Numbered from the stretch's first letter, positions 16,550 to 27,862 are shown. The stretch is DNA of 64,000 bases from Mediterranea sp. (in: CFB group bacteria) (GCA_031287715.1 JAITSN010000045.1:1-64000); one strand, 5' to 3'. Notes: generated by a model not told the origin, from the sequence alone. Made by a program: numbers and translations.

Positions 16550-18589
16550 ATGGAAAAGAAATTTAAACGGACAACGATCACATCGGCATTGCCCTATGCC
16601 AACGGGCCGGTTCATATCGGCCACCTTGCCGGAGTATACGTACCGGCGGATATTTACGCGCGTTACCTGCGGCTGAAAAAAGAAGAAGTTGTGTTTATCG
16701 GAGGCTCCGACGAACATGGAGTACCCATTACCATCCGCGCAAAGAAAGAGGGTGTAACGCCGCAAGACATTGTAGACCGTTTCCATACGCTTATCAAGAA
16801 CGCTTTCGAGAAGTTCGGCATCTCGTTCGATATTTATTCGCGAACAACATCGCAAACGCACAGGGAGCTGGCCTCGGAAATATTCCGGACGATCTATGAC
16901 AAAGGCGGGTTCATCGAACAAAGCACCGAACAATACTACGACGACGAAGCGCATCAATTCCTTGCCGACCGCTATATCACAGGCGAATGTCCGCACTGTC
17001 ATTCGGAAGGAGCTTATGGCGACCAATGCGAGAAATGCGGAACATCCCTTTCGCCAACCGACCTGATAAACCCCAAAAGCGCCATCAGCGGAAGCGCGCC
17101 GGTAATGAAAGAAACCAAACACTGGTATCTTCCGCTGGATCGTCACGAAGCATGGCTGCGTCAATGGGTGCTGGAAGACCATAAAGAGTGGCGCCCCAAT
17201 GTGTATGGACAATGTAAAAGCTGGCTGGATATGGGATTACAGCCGCGCGCGGTAAGCCGCGATCTCGACTGGGGCATCCCCGTGCCGGTGGAAGAAGCCG
17301 AAGGCAAAGTGCTGTACGTGTGGTTTGATGCGCCGATCGGCTATATCTCCAACACCAAAGAACTGTATCCCGACTCGTGGGAGAAATGGTGGAAAGATCC
17401 TGAAAGCCGGCTGGTTCACTTCATCGGTAAAGACAACATCGTATTCCACTGCATCGTGTTCCCTGCCATGCTGAAAGCCGAAGGAAGCTATATCCTTCCG
17501 GACAACGTGCCGGGCAATGAGTTCCTGAACCTTGAAGGCGATAAGATCTCAACATCCCGCAACTGGGCGGTTTGGCTGCACGAATACTTAGAAGATTTTC
17601 CCGGAAAACAGGATGTGCTGCGCTATGTACTTACCGCCAACGCGCCCGAAACCAAAGACAACGACTTCACCTGGAAAGATTTCCAGGCACGCAACAATAA
17701 CGAGCTGGTAGCCATTTACGGCAACTTCGTGAACCGCGCAATGGTACTTGCAACCAAGTATTTCGACGGCAAGGTACCCGTTGCGGGCGAGCTGACCGAC
17801 TACGACAAGGAAACACTTTCAGCCTTTGACGGCGTAAAGTCAGAAGTGGAAAGACTGCTGGACGTCTTCAAATTCCGCGAAGCACAAAAAGAAGCCATGA
17901 ACCTGGCGCGCATCGGGAATAAATACCTGGCAGACACCGAACCGTGGAAGCTGGCAAAAACAGATATGGAACGCGTGGCGACGATCCTGAACATCAGCCT
18001 GCAACTTGCGGCCAACCTGGCGATTGCCTTTGAACCGTTCCTGCCGTTCAGCTCACAAAAGCTGCGCGACATGCTGAACATGAAAAGTTTCGACTGGGCA
18101 CAACTTGGGCAAACCGGTCTGCTACCGGCCGGACATCTGCTGAACAAAGCCGAACTACTGTTCGAGAAGATCGAAGACAATGCCATCGAAGCACAAGTGC
18201 AGAAGCTGCTGGATACAAAAAAAGCAAACCGGGAAGCAAACCAAAAAGCCGCACCTGTTCGTGAAAACATCGGGTTTGACGACTTCCTGAAGCTGGACAT
18301 CCGCGTAGGAACCGTGCTGGAGTGCCAGAAAGTACCCAAAGCCGATAAGCTGCTGCAATTCAAGATCGACGACGGGCTGGAAACGCGCACCATCGTATCG
18401 GGCATTGCACAATACTACAAACCGGAAGACCTTGCCGGCAAACAGGTATGCTTCATCGCCAACCTTGCACCACGTAAACTGAAAGGCATCCTTTCCGAAG
18501 GAATGATCCTGAGTGCCGAAAACAACGACGGCACCCTGGCGGTTATTATGCCGGAGAAAACGGTGAAGCCGGGCAGCGAAGTGAAGTGA
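16550..18589 (+). CDS. metG: Methionyl-tRNA synthetase
   Basis: 679 residues from ATG 16550 ([16 protein letters not shown]). The longer frame back to 16445 is rejected because it adds non-conserved residues over the promoter. It has the class I HIGH motif at residues 22-25, a zinc-knuckle insert ([17 protein letters not shown]), and the KMSKS-equivalent loop as KISTSR near residue 331. A C-terminal tRNA-binding OB-fold domain (from about residue 570: [14 protein letters not shown]) is present. This is the long, dimeric MetRS form. It charges methionine to tRNA in the cytoplasm. The initiator tRNA lies just upstream on the other strand. Confidence 0.97.
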   Translation: MEKKFKRTTITSALPYANGPVHIGHLAGVYVPADIYARYLRLKKEEVVFIGGSDEHGVPITIRAKKEGVTPQDIVDRFHTLIKNAFEKFGISFDIYSRTTSQTHRELASEIFRTIYDKGGFIEQSTEQYYDDEAHQFLADRYITGECPHCHSEGAYGDQCEKCGTSLSPTDLINPKSAISGSAPVMKETKHWYLPLDRHEAWLRQWVLEDHKEWRPNVYGQCKSWLDMGLQPRAVSRDLDWGIPVPVEEAEGKVLYVWFDAPIGYISNTKELYPDSWEKWWKDPESRLVHFIGKDNIVFHCIVFPAMLKAEGSYILPDNVPGNEFLNLEGDKISTSRNWAVWLHEYLEDFPGKQDVLRYVLTANAPETKDNDFTWKDFQARNNNELVAIYGNFVNRAMVLATKYFDGKVPVAGELTDYDKETLSAFDGVKSEVERLLDVFKFREAQKEAMNLARIGNKYLADTEPWKLAKTDMERVATILNISLQLAANLAIAFEPFLPFSSQKLRDMLNMKSFDWAQLGQTGLLPAGHLLNKAELLFEKIEDNAIEAQVQKLLDTKKANREANQKAAPVRENIGFDDFLKLDIRVGTVLECQKVPKADKLLQFKIDDGLETRTIVSGIAQYYKPEDLAGKQVCFIANLAPRKLKGILSEGMILSAENNDGTLAVIMPEKTVKPGSEVK

Positions 18590-18613
18590 TGGAGGACGGG
18601 ATACACTCATAAA

Positions 18614-18639
18614 AAAAGAGTCGCAAAAGCAACTCTTTT
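18614..18639 (+). terminator. Possible intrinsic terminator between metG and the flippase gene
   Basis: The 8-bp stem AAAAGAGT / ACTCTTTT encloses a 10-nt loop and ends in a short T run, 25 bp after the metG stop. The stem is AT-rich and the T-tract short, so strength is uncertain. Confidence 0.5.
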
Positions 18640-18718
18640 CCGACCGGGGACATCCCAGTCCAACATAATCTTTTGAATAGATATGTTTCTGTGTGCAAAT
18701 ATATATCACTCTGCATAA

Positions 18719-20161
18719 ATGCCTGAAACCTTAAAAGAGAAAACAGCCAAAGGATTATTCTGGGGCGGATTGAGCAATGGCGTACTGCAATTGCTCAACC
18801 TTGTCTTTGGGATATTCCTGGCACGCATCCTTGACGTAAGCGATTACGGGATGGTGGGGATCATCACCATTTTCACGCTAATTGCAACCAGCCTGCAAGA
18901 AAGCGGATTCGTTGCCGCCATCGCCAACAAAAAGGAAGTCACCCACAAAGACTACAATGCCGTATTCTGGTTCAGCATATCAACCGGATTGATCCTGTAC
19001 ATCATTCTTTTTTTCTGTGCGCCCCTCATTGCACGCTTTTATAACACGCCCGCACTGATCCCTTTCGCCCGTTATTTTTTCCTGGGATTCCTTATATCGA
19101 GCTTGGGAACCGCACAGTACGCCTATCTTTTCCGCAACATGAAGGTAAAGCAGAAAGCCGTTTCACTCATGTTCAGCCTCGCCTTGGCGGGGTTTACCGG
19201 CATCATCCTTGCCCTTGCAGGGTTTGCATACTGGGGCCTTGCCACTCAAAGCCTTGTTTACATTGCCAGCCTCACCGTTTGTTACTGGTATTTTTCGCCA
19301 TGGAGGCCCACCTTCGGGTTTAGTTTCAAACCGCTACGGTCTATGATCGGATTTAGCAGCAAGCTGTTGATCACGAATGTCTTTGCCCATCTGAACAACA
19401 ACCTGTTTTCGGTGTTGCTTGGCAGGTTTTATTCGGAGAAAGCTGTGGGTTATTTCACCCAAGCCAATAAGTGGAATTCGATGGGCCATTCTTTCATCTC
19501 CGAGATGCTGCAAGGAGTGGCGCAGCCCCTGTTTGTACAAGTAGAAGGCGATATACAACGCCAACGCCATGTGTTTCGCAAGACGTTGCGCTTTGCCGCA
19601 TTTGTTTCCTTTCCGGTTATGTTCGGGCTGTCGCTGATAGCCAAAGAACTGATCGTTATCACCATCACCGGCAAATGGCTTTTTGCCGCGTCCATCCTGC
19701 AAATCCTTTGCATCGGCGGGGCATTTCACCCCATCACCCGCCTTTATGCCAACTTGATCATCAGTAAGGGGCAATCGGATGTGTATATGTGGAACACCAT
19801 TGCCACCTGCATGGTGCAGCTGGGGGCTATGCTTGTGTCTTACCGCTGGGACATCGAAATAATGGTTATTATATATGTAGGCATCAATATCTGTTGGTTG
19901 CTGGTTTGGCATTATTTTGCATGGCGCAGCATCGGGATCAGCCTGTGGGATGTGTTGAAAGATATAACCCCGTACTTGATTATCGCGGCGGCCATCATGA
20001 TTGGCGTTCAGTGGGTGGCAAGTCCGATCGAGGATTTGCATTTTGCCTTGGCAGCCAAAGCCATCATGGCGGCCGCGCTGTATGTCGGGGTGATGTGGCT
20101 GACAAACGCTGTCATGTTTAAAGAAGCAATAGCATTTATCTTAAAAAAGAAACAACGATGA
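18719..20161 (+). CDS. Wzx-type polysaccharide flippase (MOP superfamily)
   Basis: 480 residues with about 12-14 predicted hydrophobic segments across the whole length. The N-terminus (KGLFWGGLSNGVLQLLNLVFGIFLARIL) is the classic start of O-antigen/capsule flippases. The protein would flip lipid-linked oligosaccharide across the inner membrane. It is the first gene of a four-gene set with three glycosyltransferases. Its stop overlaps the next start by four bases (ATGA), indicating translational coupling. Confidence 0.9.
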   Translation: MPETLKEKTAKGLFWGGLSNGVLQLLNLVFGIFLARILDVSDYGMVGIITIFTLIATSLQESGFVAAIANKKEVTHKDYNAVFWFSISTGLILYIILFFCAPLIARFYNTPALIPFARYFFLGFLISSLGTAQYAYLFRNMKVKQKAVSLMFSLALAGFTGIILALAGFAYWGLATQSLVYIASLTVCYWYFSPWRPTFGFSFKPLRSMIGFSSKLLITNVFAHLNNNLFSVLLGRFYSEKAVGYFTQANKWNSMGHSFISEMLQGVAQPLFVQVEGDIQRQRHVFRKTLRFAAFVSFPVMFGLSLIAKELIVITITGKWLFAASILQILCIGGAFHPITRLYANLIISKGQSDVYMWNTIATCMVQLGAMLVSYRWDIEIMVIIYVGINICWLLVWHYFAWRSIGISLWDVLKDITPYLIIAAAIMIGVQWVASPIEDLHFALAAKAIMAAALYVGVMWLTNAVMFKEAIAFILKKKQR

Positions 20162-21159
20162 CGAATCCTGCAATATCCATCTTCATGCCCGTTTATAACG
20201 GCGGGAAATACTTGGCAAGGACGTTCGACTCGATTGCGGGCCAGACTTTTGGAGACTTTGAGGTGATCTGCGTGGACGATTCGTCGACCGACGACAGCTT
20301 GCAGATCTTGCAAGACCGGGCCGCCGGCGACCACCGGATAAAGGTTTTCGTCAAACCCAACGGTGGAAACGTTCCAAAGTCGTGGTTGTTTGCGCTTCCG
20401 CACTTAACCGGACGATACATCTTCTATCTCTCGCAAGACGATATGCTGGCGGCCGACTTGCTGGAACTGACCTATAAAAAGGCTGTGGAAACAGGCGCCG
20501 ATGCCGTTGTGCCGGACATGGTGGAGTATCGCGGTGGCAATGAAACCGCCAAGCCGAAGAGCGGGCTGTTTGGCAACAAGGACCTCCAACTCACCGGAAG
20601 GGAGGCCTTTCGGCACAGCCTGAAATGGGACATACACGCTTTTGCCCTTTGGAAAGCCGAGTTGGTGAAACGGATAGGTTTTGACGACCTCGCCACCAAC
20701 AGCGACGAATATGCCACACGAAATTTCTTTCTGAACAGCAATAAAGTGGTGTTTTCGGGAGGTACGTTCTACTATGGAAAGGAAAACCCGGATGCGATCA
20801 CCCGGAAGCTGTCTGTCAAACGGTTTGACTGGTGCATCACCAACCTGAGGTTGCTCCGGTTGATGAAAGCGCATCATTTTGACGAAAAAGAGATAGCCAG
20901 CTTCAATTATGACTTTTGGGGGCATACCATGTACATGGATATGCTTTTGAAAAAGTATGGAAAGAGTTTCGGCCCCGACGAGCGCGCCCGGGCAACGGAC
21001 ATCATCGCACAGTGCTACGGCAGCATGGATTTTGACCTCATCGCCCGCTATAAGGGAGCCAAAGGCCGGATGGTCAAAGCCCTGTTTTCGCACGGCAGAG
21101 GTTTGGCGCAATGCGCCGTTTCGATCGGTCTGCTCGTTGGCACCAAAACAATCCGTTAA
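20158..21159 (+). CDS. GT2-family glycosyltransferase
   Basis: 333 residues. The GT-A fold starts at ISIFMPVYNGGKYLARTFDSI. The nucleotide-binding and DXD-type region is VDDSSTDDS near residues 40-45 and LSQDDML near 99, followed by a less conserved acceptor half. It is a soluble or membrane-associated inner-leaflet enzyme that adds a sugar to a lipid-linked glycan; donor and acceptor are not identifiable. The start overlaps the flippase stop by 4 bp. It belongs to the 18.7-23.1 kb surface-glycan operon. Confidence 0.88.
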   Translation: MTNPAISIFMPVYNGGKYLARTFDSIAGQTFGDFEVICVDDSSTDDSLQILQDRAAGDHRIKVFVKPNGGNVPKSWLFALPHLTGRYIFYLSQDDMLAADLLELTYKKAVETGADAVVPDMVEYRGGNETAKPKSGLFGNKDLQLTGREAFRHSLKWDIHAFALWKAELVKRIGFDDLATNSDEYATRNFFLNSNKVVFSGGTFYYGKENPDAITRKLSVKRFDWCITNLRLLRLMKAHHFDEKEIASFNYDFWGHTMYMDMLLKKYGKSFGPDERARATDIIAQCYGSMDFDLIARYKGAKGRMVKALFSHGRGLAQCAVSIGLLVGTKTIR

Positions 21160-21177
21160 CATTAAAACAATCTCCGC

Positions 21178-22176
21178 ATGAAAGAACGCGAAAAGATAGA
21201 AATAGCCGTAGCAGGCGACTCCAACTACATCGTTCCGATCACCGTGCTGCTAAAGTCAATCTTCGTCCATAACGCCGGCCTGCACATAACGGTCAATTTC
21301 CTGCATCTGTCAAATCAAGTAAGCCAGGAAGAGCTGCAACAGATGGAAGATTTTATTGTTTCGCACGGGCATGAGATGCGGCGCTTGAAAGTAACCGACG
21401 AACAATTGGGCGAAGTACCCCAAAGCCGGCACTCCAAAAGCGCATTCCTGCGGCTGGTGCTGCCCCATCTGTTACCCGAACAGGTAGACAAGGTGCTGTA
21501 TTTGGACGGAGACATCGTCGTCAATGGTTCTATCCGTTCGCTTTACAACTTAGATATTACCGGTGTGTACATAGCCGGCGCCAAAGACACCATCAACATC
21601 TTCGGGAAGGAACACTGCCGGAAACTCGGGCTGCCCGACGATTATGCGTATTTCAACTCCGGTGTGGCGCTGATGAATATCAAACGCATCCGTGAAGAAA
21701 ATCTTCAGGAGAAGTTCTTTGAATTTACCCGCCAACACATGGATGTTATCAATTCGCCCGACCAGGACGTGCTCAACGCCACGCTTCACCGGGCGGTGAG
21801 TTATTTTCCGCCGCTCTACAACTATAATTACTGGACGGAAAAAGACATCGCCCTCCGGCTATTCACCAAAGAAGAAGTCGAAGCTGCCCTGCGCCGTCCG
21901 GTCATCATTCATTATATCGGTCCCGTAAAACCCTGGCATTACAAAAGCATACATCCCAAAAAGGCGCTTTGGTGGCACTACCTGAAACAGACGCCGTATA
22001 AAGGTTACCGGCCGAAAGACAAAAACCTGAAGAACATCATCGCCTACTTTTTTCTGCGCACATTCGTCAAGCCTGTCAAGCCGCTGCTCACCGTAAGGGC
22101 AAAGCAAAAGATCGGCCGCCTGCTGCCGGGAAATATAAAAAGAGCAGTAAAGAAAGCATTGTTTAAAGCCCAATAA
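21178..22176 (+). CDS. GT8-family glycosyltransferase
   Basis: 332 residues. Hallmarks of GT8 (LPS galactosyl/glucosyltransferase-like) are the N-terminal IAVAGDSNYIVPITVLLKSI, the DXD motif in VLYLDGDIVV (about residue 107-116), YFNSGVALMNI, and HYIGPVKPW near residue 245. The C-terminal ~50 basic residues may associate with the membrane. The reaction is probably retaining hexosyl transfer to a cell-surface glycan. It follows the GT2 gene by 18 bp. Confidence 0.9.
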   Translation: MKEREKIEIAVAGDSNYIVPITVLLKSIFVHNAGLHITVNFLHLSNQVSQEELQQMEDFIVSHGHEMRRLKVTDEQLGEVPQSRHSKSAFLRLVLPHLLPEQVDKVLYLDGDIVVNGSIRSLYNLDITGVYIAGAKDTINIFGKEHCRKLGLPDDYAYFNSGVALMNIKRIREENLQEKFFEFTRQHMDVINSPDQDVLNATLHRAVSYFPPLYNYNYWTEKDIALRLFTKEEVEAALRRPVIIHYIGPVKPWHYKSIHPKKALWWHYLKQTPYKGYRPKDKNLKNIIAYFFLRTFVKPVKPLLTVRAKQKIGRLLPGNIKRAVKKALFKAQ

Positions 22177-22194
22177 CCCATAAAAGAACAACGT

Positions 22195-23109
22195 ATGACA
22201 CCCGCCCCCATCCTCCTGTTCGTCTACAACCGCCCCGAACACACGCGGCGGCTCGTAGAATCCCTGCAACAGAACCCGCCGGCCGCCGGAAGCCGCCTGA
22301 TCATCTACTCCGACGCAGCCAAATACGCGGAAGAACGCCCGGCAGTCATCGAAGTCCGGAAGTACATACGCACCATCGCAGGCTTCGCCTCGGTGGCCGT
22401 CATTGAGCAAACCGAAAACAAAGGACTGGCCCAAAGCATTATCACCGGCGTAGGCAAAACCCTCGAAGAACACGACCGCGTCATCGTGCTCGAAGATGAT
22501 CTGGTGGTAGCTCCGCACTTCCTCCGCTTCATGAACGACGCCCTCGAAACCTACAAAGACGAGCCGCGCGTAGGGCATATCCACGCGTGCGACTTCACCC
22601 AAGACCCTTCCCTGCCGGATACATTCCTCATCAAATGGATCGGAAGCTGGGGATGGGCAACTTGGAAAAGAGCCTGGCAACACTTCAATCCCGATGGGAA
22701 AGCCCTGCTTGCCCAACTGCGGGAACGAAAGCTCACCCACGCGTTCGACTTCAACGGAAGCTATGGCTTCACCCGCATGTTGCGCCGGCAGATCGCCGGG
22801 AAAAACAATTCCTGGGCCATCCGCTGGAACGCCAGCCTCTTCCTCGAAAACATACTCTCGCTCAACGCCGGCAAATCACTCGTACGGAACGAAGGATTCG
22901 ACGGAAGCGGAACACATTGCGGTAACGACGACGGGCTATACACCTCCCGGCTATGGATACAGCCCCTGCCCGTAGAAAAAATATCCCCCGTTGAAGAAAA
23001 CAGCGCCGCCCGGGATATATACTGCGACTACTACCGCTGCACAAACTCATTCAAAGCCAAAGTGCTCCGCCGGATAAAAAAAGAACTGAGAAAAATAGGA
23101 GTAAACTGA
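22195..23109 (+). CDS. HlpA-like GT-A glycosyltransferase
   Basis: 304 residues. The start PILLFVYNRPEHTRRLVESL, the block VIVLEDDLVVAPHFLRFMN (acidic donor/metal motif around residues 100-104) and the W-rich segment GSWGWATWKRAWQHF match a glycosyltransferase group often annotated as hemolytic-protein HlpA-like. It is related to GT2/sugar-transferase families and no hemolysin function is implied. It is the last gene of the glycan operon, 18 bp after the GT8 gene. The DNA is visibly GC-richer than the downstream biosynthetic cluster. Confidence 0.8.
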   Translation: MTPAPILLFVYNRPEHTRRLVESLQQNPPAAGSRLIIYSDAAKYAEERPAVIEVRKYIRTIAGFASVAVIEQTENKGLAQSIITGVGKTLEEHDRVIVLEDDLVVAPHFLRFMNDALETYKDEPRVGHIHACDFTQDPSLPDTFLIKWIGSWGWATWKRAWQHFNPDGKALLAQLRERKLTHAFDFNGSYGFTRMLRRQIAGKNNSWAIRWNASLFLENILSLNAGKSLVRNEGFDGSGTHCGNDDGLYTSRLWIQPLPVEKISPVEENSAARDIYCDYYRCTNSFKAKVLRRIKKELRKIGVN

Positions 23110-23165
23110 CAGGCCTCATCCGGATACCTCCTGTAATTTTATGGTGGATTGGCGGGATATATTCT

Positions 23166-23173
23166 TATATTTG
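23166..23173 (+). promoter_or_regulatory. Possible -7 box upstream of the 23.3-27.7 kb genes
   Basis: TATATTTG fits TAnnTTTG and lies ~100 bp before the ATG at 23272. The nearest TTG (23149-23151) is only 14 bp upstream, so the -33 element is weak or absent. Confidence 0.35.
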
Positions 23174-23271
23174 CAGAAAGAAGACCGGATCGATCGCTAC
23201 ACGACATTCTTTTCCGGCGGATCATAACCGTGCAACCGGCTTTGGATTTACCCTAAAAACAATATACGATA

Positions 23272-24525
23272 ATGAAAGCGGAATTTATAAGATCAACAGG
23301 GCTGTTATTGGCAGTTCTGCTATGTTGCGAAGGCTCGCCGGCGCAAGCCGCAAAAGGGCCTGGGTTTGTTACTGTCAGCGGAGTGGTAAAAGACCGTTCA
23401 TCGAAGAAAGCGCTGGAGTATGTGAACATTAGCGTTTTGGGAACAAGTATCGGCACGGTGACCAATACCGATGGGGGATTCTCCATCAAGGTGGGCGACA
23501 GTATACCGGAGGCCACTCTCGAAATATCCCATCTGGGTTACCGCAGCCAACGCTATCCGATTCAGGGCGGGAATGTGGAAGATGTTGTGATCCTGCTGAT
23601 CCCCAACGCCAATACACTGCCCGAGATCGTCGTGCGCGCAATGGATCCCTTGAAGTTAGTTGAAAATGCCATTGCCAGGATCGCGGAAAACAACAGCGCG
23701 CGGCATACTTTGCTGACGGGCTTTTACCGCGAGACCATCAAAAAGCGCCGCAACTATATCAGCGTGACCGAAGCCATAGTAAATGTATATAAGACTCCTT
23801 ATACCGACAACGTCGAGCGCGACCGCGTGCAAGTGTATAAAGGCAGGCAGTTGCTTAGTCCCAAAACCAGCGATACGCTGGCTGTGAAACTGCAGGGTGG
23901 GCCGAACATCGCCATTTTCTTAGATGCCGTCAAGAACCACGACCTGCTGCTTGACGCCCGAACGTTGCGTGATTATACATTCCGGATGGAAACACCCGTG
24001 ATGCTTGATCAGCGCCCACATTATGCAGTCAGCTTCGAGCCTGCGGCGATACAACCCTATCCGTTGTTCTACGGAACGATGTACATCGACCAGGAAACGC
24101 TGACATTCGCCCGGATTGAGTTCGGCTTCAGTATGAAAGACAGCAACAAGGTCACAAACACCATATTGAGGAAGAAACCGCTTAACCTTCGCTTCAAACC
24201 CGAAGAGATCTCCTATCTGGTTACCTATAAGCAGGAGAACGGCGTGAGCTACCTGAACTACATCCGGAATGTGATTCGTTTCAGGTGCGACTGGAAGCGG
24301 CGGCTGTTCTCTACCGGTTATACCGTTGTTTCGGAAATGGTGGCGACGGACAAGCAGCTCGACAACGTGGTTGCCATCCCCTACAAGCTGGCATTTAACA
24401 TCAGAAACGTATTGTCCGACAAGGTGAGCAGCTTCTACGACGAAGATTTCTGGGAAGGATATAACATCATTGCGCCTACCGAATCGCTGGAGTCGGCGGT
24501 GAACAGGTTAAAGAAGAAATACTGA
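23272..24525 (+). CDS. Secreted protein with carboxypeptidase-like regulatory domain
   Basis: 417 residues with a signal peptide (residues 1-27, ending SPAQAA). Residues ~33-120 form a CarboxypepD_reg-like beta-sandwich ([37 protein letters not shown]). The remaining ~290 residues contain [21 protein letters not shown] and beta-rich stretches typical of a Bacteroidota-specific family of unknown function associated with the cell envelope. No catalytic motif is recognised. It precedes fucI by 22 bp on the same strand, but a role in fucose use is not evident. It may simply share the transcript. Confidence 0.75.
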   Translation: MKAEFIRSTGLLLAVLLCCEGSPAQAAKGPGFVTVSGVVKDRSSKKALEYVNISVLGTSIGTVTNTDGGFSIKVGDSIPEATLEISHLGYRSQRYPIQGGNVEDVVILLIPNANTLPEIVVRAMDPLKLVENAIARIAENNSARHTLLTGFYRETIKKRRNYISVTEAIVNVYKTPYTDNVERDRVQVYKGRQLLSPKTSDTLAVKLQGGPNIAIFLDAVKNHDLLLDARTLRDYTFRMETPVMLDQRPHYAVSFEPAAIQPYPLFYGTMYIDQETLTFARIEFGFSMKDSNKVTNTILRKKPLNLRFKPEEISYLVTYKQENGVSYLNYIRNVIRFRCDWKRRLFSTGYTVVSEMVATDKQLDNVVAIPYKLAFNIRNVLSDKVSSFYDEDFWEGYNIIAPTESLESAVNRLKKKY

Positions 24526-24547
24526 AATTATAAACCCATATCATATC

Positions 24548-26335
24548 ATGAAGACAAACAGATTTAGGGGAGAATGGCCTAAGATAGGTATTCGCCCAAC
24601 CATTGACGGCCGTCAGGGAGGTATCCGCGAAGGCCTGGAAGAAAAAACAATGAACCTGGCCCACGCCGTGGCCGGATTAATTACCACCCACCTCAGGAAT
24701 GGCGACGGAAGTCCGGTAGAATGTGTCGTAGCCGATACAACCATCGGACGCGTGGCAGAAAGCGCCGCCTGCGCCGCCAAGTTCGAGCGCGAAGGCGTGG
24801 GCAGCACCATTACGGTAACATCCTGCTGGTGTTACGGCGCCGAAACAATGGACATGAACCCTTACTACCCCAAAGCCGTTTGGGGATTCAACGGAACAGA
24901 ACGCCCCGGAGCTGTATACCTGGCAGCAGTCCTGGCGGCGCACGCGCAGAAAGGTTTACCGGCGTTCGGCATCTACGGACACGACGTACAAGACATGGTC
25001 GACAATACCATCCCCGCCGACGCCGCAGAGAAGCTGCTGCGCTTCGCCCGTGCGGCACAAGCCGTAGCCGTGATGCGTGGCAAATCCTATCTGTCCGTCG
25101 GCAGCGTATCGATGGGCATCGCCGGGTCGATCGTCAGCACAGACTTCTTCCAGGAATACTTGGGCATGCGCAACGAGTCAATTGATTCAACCGAAATCCT
25201 GCGCCGCATCGAACAACACATCTACGACGAAGAAGAATTCGACAAAGCCATGGCCTGGACCGAAAAACACTGCAAACCCAACGAAGGAACAGACTACAAC
25301 CTGCCGGAAAAACAAAAAAGCCGCCAGGAAAAAGACAAAGACTGGGAGTTTGTCGTCAAAATGACCCTCATCATCCGCGACCTCATGCAAGGCAACCCCA
25401 AACTGCTTGAAAAAGGATTCAAAGAAGAAGCCCTGGGCCACAACGCCATCGTTGCAGGCTTCCAAGGACAACGCCAATGGACCGACTTCCTGCCTAACGG
25501 CGACTTCACCGAAGCACTGCTGAATACATCATTCGACTGGAACGGCATCCGGCAAGCCTACGTCGTAGCCACTGAAAACGACGCCTGCAACGGCGTATCC
25601 ATGCTCTTCGGGCATCTGCTGACCAACACCGCCCAAATATTCTCCGACGTGCGAACCTACTGGAGCCCCCAAGCCGTAGAACGCGTGAGCGGAAAAAAAC
25701 TCACCGGAAAAGCAGCCAACGGCATCATCCATTTGATCAACTCCGGAGCAACCACCCTCGACGGAACAGGCAAACAACGCAAAGACGGCCAACCGGCAAT
25801 GAAACCCTTCTGGGAAATCAGCACCAAAGAAGTCGAAGACTGCCTCAAAGCAACCACCTGGTACCCTGCAGACCGCGGATACTTCCGTGGAGGAGGATTC
25901 TCGTCAAACTTCCTGTCCGAAGGAGGAATGCCCGTAACCATGACGCGGATCAACTTGGTAAAAGGCCTCGGCCCAACACTCCAGATCGCCGAAGGATGGA
26001 CAGTAGACATCGACCCCGAAATCCACCACATCCTCAACATCCGTACCGATAAAACATGGCCGACAACCTGGTTCGCACCACGACTGAACCAAAAAGACGC
26101 CTTCAAAGACGTCTACTCCGTCATGAACAATTGGGGAGCCAACCACGGAGCCATCAGCTACGGACACATCGGGCAAGACCTGATCACCATCGCATCCATC
26201 CTGCGCATACCCGTATGTATGCACAACGTCGAAGAAAACCAGATCTTCCGGCCCGCCGCATGGAACGCCTTCGGCATGGACAAAGAAGGAGCCGACTACA
26301 GAGCCTGTCAAAACTACGGACCGATCTACAAATAA
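24548..26335 (+). CDS. fucI: L-fucose isomerase
   Basis: 595 residues, full length for FucI. The start [27 protein letters not shown] and the later block [22 protein letters not shown] are family signatures. The protein is a Mn-dependent cytoplasmic aldose-ketose isomerase that converts L-fucose to L-fuculose (related enzymes also act on D-arabinose). It is followed, after 34 bp, by an L-fucose permease gene. No fuculokinase or aldolase gene lies in the window, so downstream catabolism must be encoded elsewhere. Confidence 0.95.
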   Translation: MKTNRFRGEWPKIGIRPTIDGRQGGIREGLEEKTMNLAHAVAGLITTHLRNGDGSPVECVVADTTIGRVAESAACAAKFEREGVGSTITVTSCWCYGAETMDMNPYYPKAVWGFNGTERPGAVYLAAVLAAHAQKGLPAFGIYGHDVQDMVDNTIPADAAEKLLRFARAAQAVAVMRGKSYLSVGSVSMGIAGSIVSTDFFQEYLGMRNESIDSTEILRRIEQHIYDEEEFDKAMAWTEKHCKPNEGTDYNLPEKQKSRQEKDKDWEFVVKMTLIIRDLMQGNPKLLEKGFKEEALGHNAIVAGFQGQRQWTDFLPNGDFTEALLNTSFDWNGIRQAYVVATENDACNGVSMLFGHLLTNTAQIFSDVRTYWSPQAVERVSGKKLTGKAANGIIHLINSGATTLDGTGKQRKDGQPAMKPFWEISTKEVEDCLKATTWYPADRGYFRGGGFSSNFLSEGGMPVTMTRINLVKGLGPTLQIAEGWTVDIDPEIHHILNIRTDKTWPTTWFAPRLNQKDAFKDVYSVMNNWGANHGAISYGHIGQDLITIASILRIPVCMHNVEENQIFRPAAWNAFGMDKEGADYRACQNYGPIYK

Positions 26336-26369
26336 ATTGAACCGGACACCAATCAAAGCACCCCAATTT

Positions 26370-27692
26370 ATGAAAGACCAATCCGTAAAAAGATCGCCGG
26401 TACCTAAAGAAGCCGCAAGCTATTTGATACCCTTCATACTCGTAACCAGTTGTTTCGCCCTTTGGGGATTCGCCAACGACATCACCAACCCGATGGTAAA
26501 AGCCTTCTCCAAAATATTCCGCATGAGCGTGACCGACGGAGCACTCGTACAACTCGCCTTCTATGGCGGATACTTCGCCATGGCATTCCCCGCAGCCATA
26601 TTCATCCGCAAATACTCCTACAAAGCAGGCATCCTGATGGGACTCGCCCTCTACGCCCTGGGAACATTCCTCTTCCTGCCGGCCAAAGAAACAGGAGCCT
26701 ATTATCCCTTCCTGATAGCCTATTTTATCCTGACTTGCGGACTATCCTTCCTCGAAACAAGCGCAAACCCCTACATCCTTTCCATGGGCGACGAAAAAAC
26801 TGCCACGCGGCGGCTCAACCTCGCCCAATCCTTCAATCCGATGGGATCCCTGCTGGGAATGTACGTAGCCATGAACTACATACAAGCCAAACTCCACCCC
26901 ATGGAAACCGCCGAACGGGCCATGCTGGGCGATGCCGAATTTGAAGCCGTCAAAAACCACGACCTCGGCATCCTGATCACACCCTACATAACCATAGGAG
27001 TGGTCATCCTGCTCATGCTGCTTCTGATCACCTTCACAAAGATGCCGGGAAACGCCGAACGCCCGCAAAGAATAGATTTCCTGCCGACCCTGAAGCGCAT
27101 ATTCGCCCGACCCAAATACCGCGAAGGCGTGATCGCACAATTCTTCTATGTCGGAGCGCAAATCATGTGTTGGACCTTCATCATCCAATACGGCACCCGC
27201 ATATTCATGGAAAACGGAATGGGCGAAAAAGCAGCCGAAGTACTCTCGCAGAAATACAACATTCTGGCCATGATACTTTTCTGCAGCAGCCGTTTCATCT
27301 GCACATTCCTGCTGCGCTACCTCAATCCGGGCAAACTCCTGGCCATCCTGGCCGTTGCCGCCGGAGGATGCACCGCCGGAGTCATCCTGCTGCAAGACAT
27401 CCACGGGCTATACTGCCTGGTGGGCGTTTCGGCCTGCATGTCGCTTATGTTCCCCACCATTTACGGAATTGCCCTCGAAGGCCTGGGCGACGACGCCAAG
27501 TTCGGAGCCGCCGGACTGATCATGGCCATCCTCGGAGGCTCAGCCCTGCCGCCCTTACAAGCATTGATCATCGACCGGCAGATCATCTTGGGAATACCCG
27601 CCGTAAATATCTCCTTCATCCTGTCACTCATCTGCTTCATCGTAGTAGCGATCTACGGATACCGGTCGTACACAATATTCAACCGCACATAA
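26370..27692 (+). CDS. fucP: L-fucose:H+ symporter (MFS, FucP type)
   Basis: 440 residues from ATG 26370 (MKDQSVKRSPVPKEAAS). A TTG at 26337 would add 11 residues without support. It has twelve hydrophobic segments. FucP-type motifs are ALWGFANDITNPMVKAFSKIF in helix 1, LSFLETSANPYIL near residue 135, and NLAQSFNPMGSLLG. It imports L-fucose with protons through the inner membrane and feeds the adjacent isomerase. The gene ends 25 bp before a strong hairpin terminator. Confidence 0.93.
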   Translation: MKDQSVKRSPVPKEAASYLIPFILVTSCFALWGFANDITNPMVKAFSKIFRMSVTDGALVQLAFYGGYFAMAFPAAIFIRKYSYKAGILMGLALYALGTFLFLPAKETGAYYPFLIAYFILTCGLSFLETSANPYILSMGDEKTATRRLNLAQSFNPMGSLLGMYVAMNYIQAKLHPMETAERAMLGDAEFEAVKNHDLGILITPYITIGVVILLMLLLITFTKMPGNAERPQRIDFLPTLKRIFARPKYREGVIAQFFYVGAQIMCWTFIIQYGTRIFMENGMGEKAAEVLSQKYNILAMILFCSSRFICTFLLRYLNPGKLLAILAVAAGGCTAGVILLQDIHGLYCLVGVSACMSLMFPTIYGIALEGLGDDAKFGAAGLIMAILGGSALPPLQALIIDRQIILGIPAVNISFILSLICFIVVAIYGYRSYTIFNRT

Positions 27693-27716
27693 AACCCCAC
27701 CGGCCCCCCGAAACGC

Positions 27717-27764
27717 CAGCCCCTGCCCCTTCCAAAAAAGAAAGAGCAGGGGCTGCGTCTTTTC
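27717..27764 (+). terminator. Intrinsic terminator after fucP
   Basis: A perfect 10-bp GC-rich stem, CAGCCCCTGC (27717-27726) with GCAGGGGCTG (27746-27755), encloses a 19-nt loop and is followed by a short T-rich stretch (CGTCTTTTC). Confidence 0.7.
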
Positions 27765-27862
27765 AATGGACAATTGACAACGGACAATTGACAATGGATA
27801 ATTACCAATTGACAATTACCAATGGACAATCGACAATAAATAATTGATAATTGACAATTCGT
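27765..27862. repeat. AT-rich CAATTGACAAT-type minirepeats
   Basis: About eight imperfect copies of a ~10-12 bp word (variants of GGACAATTGAC and ACAATTACCAATTG). Related words occur at 62754-62815 and, shorter, at 16488-16512. Each larger copy lies directly upstream of a GC-rich leader repeat. No coding function. Confidence 0.7.

Noticed and set aside
22195..23109. Hemolysin (from the HlpA-type naming of the family)
   Set aside because: Sequence is a GT-A glycosyltransferase with an acidic donor motif, located in a glycan operon; no toxin feature is seen.
24677..26552. Long antisense and shifted ORFs over fucI
   Set aside because: Typical shadow frames of a GC-rich gene with strong codon bias. 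The plus-strand fucI frame is complete and well conserved.
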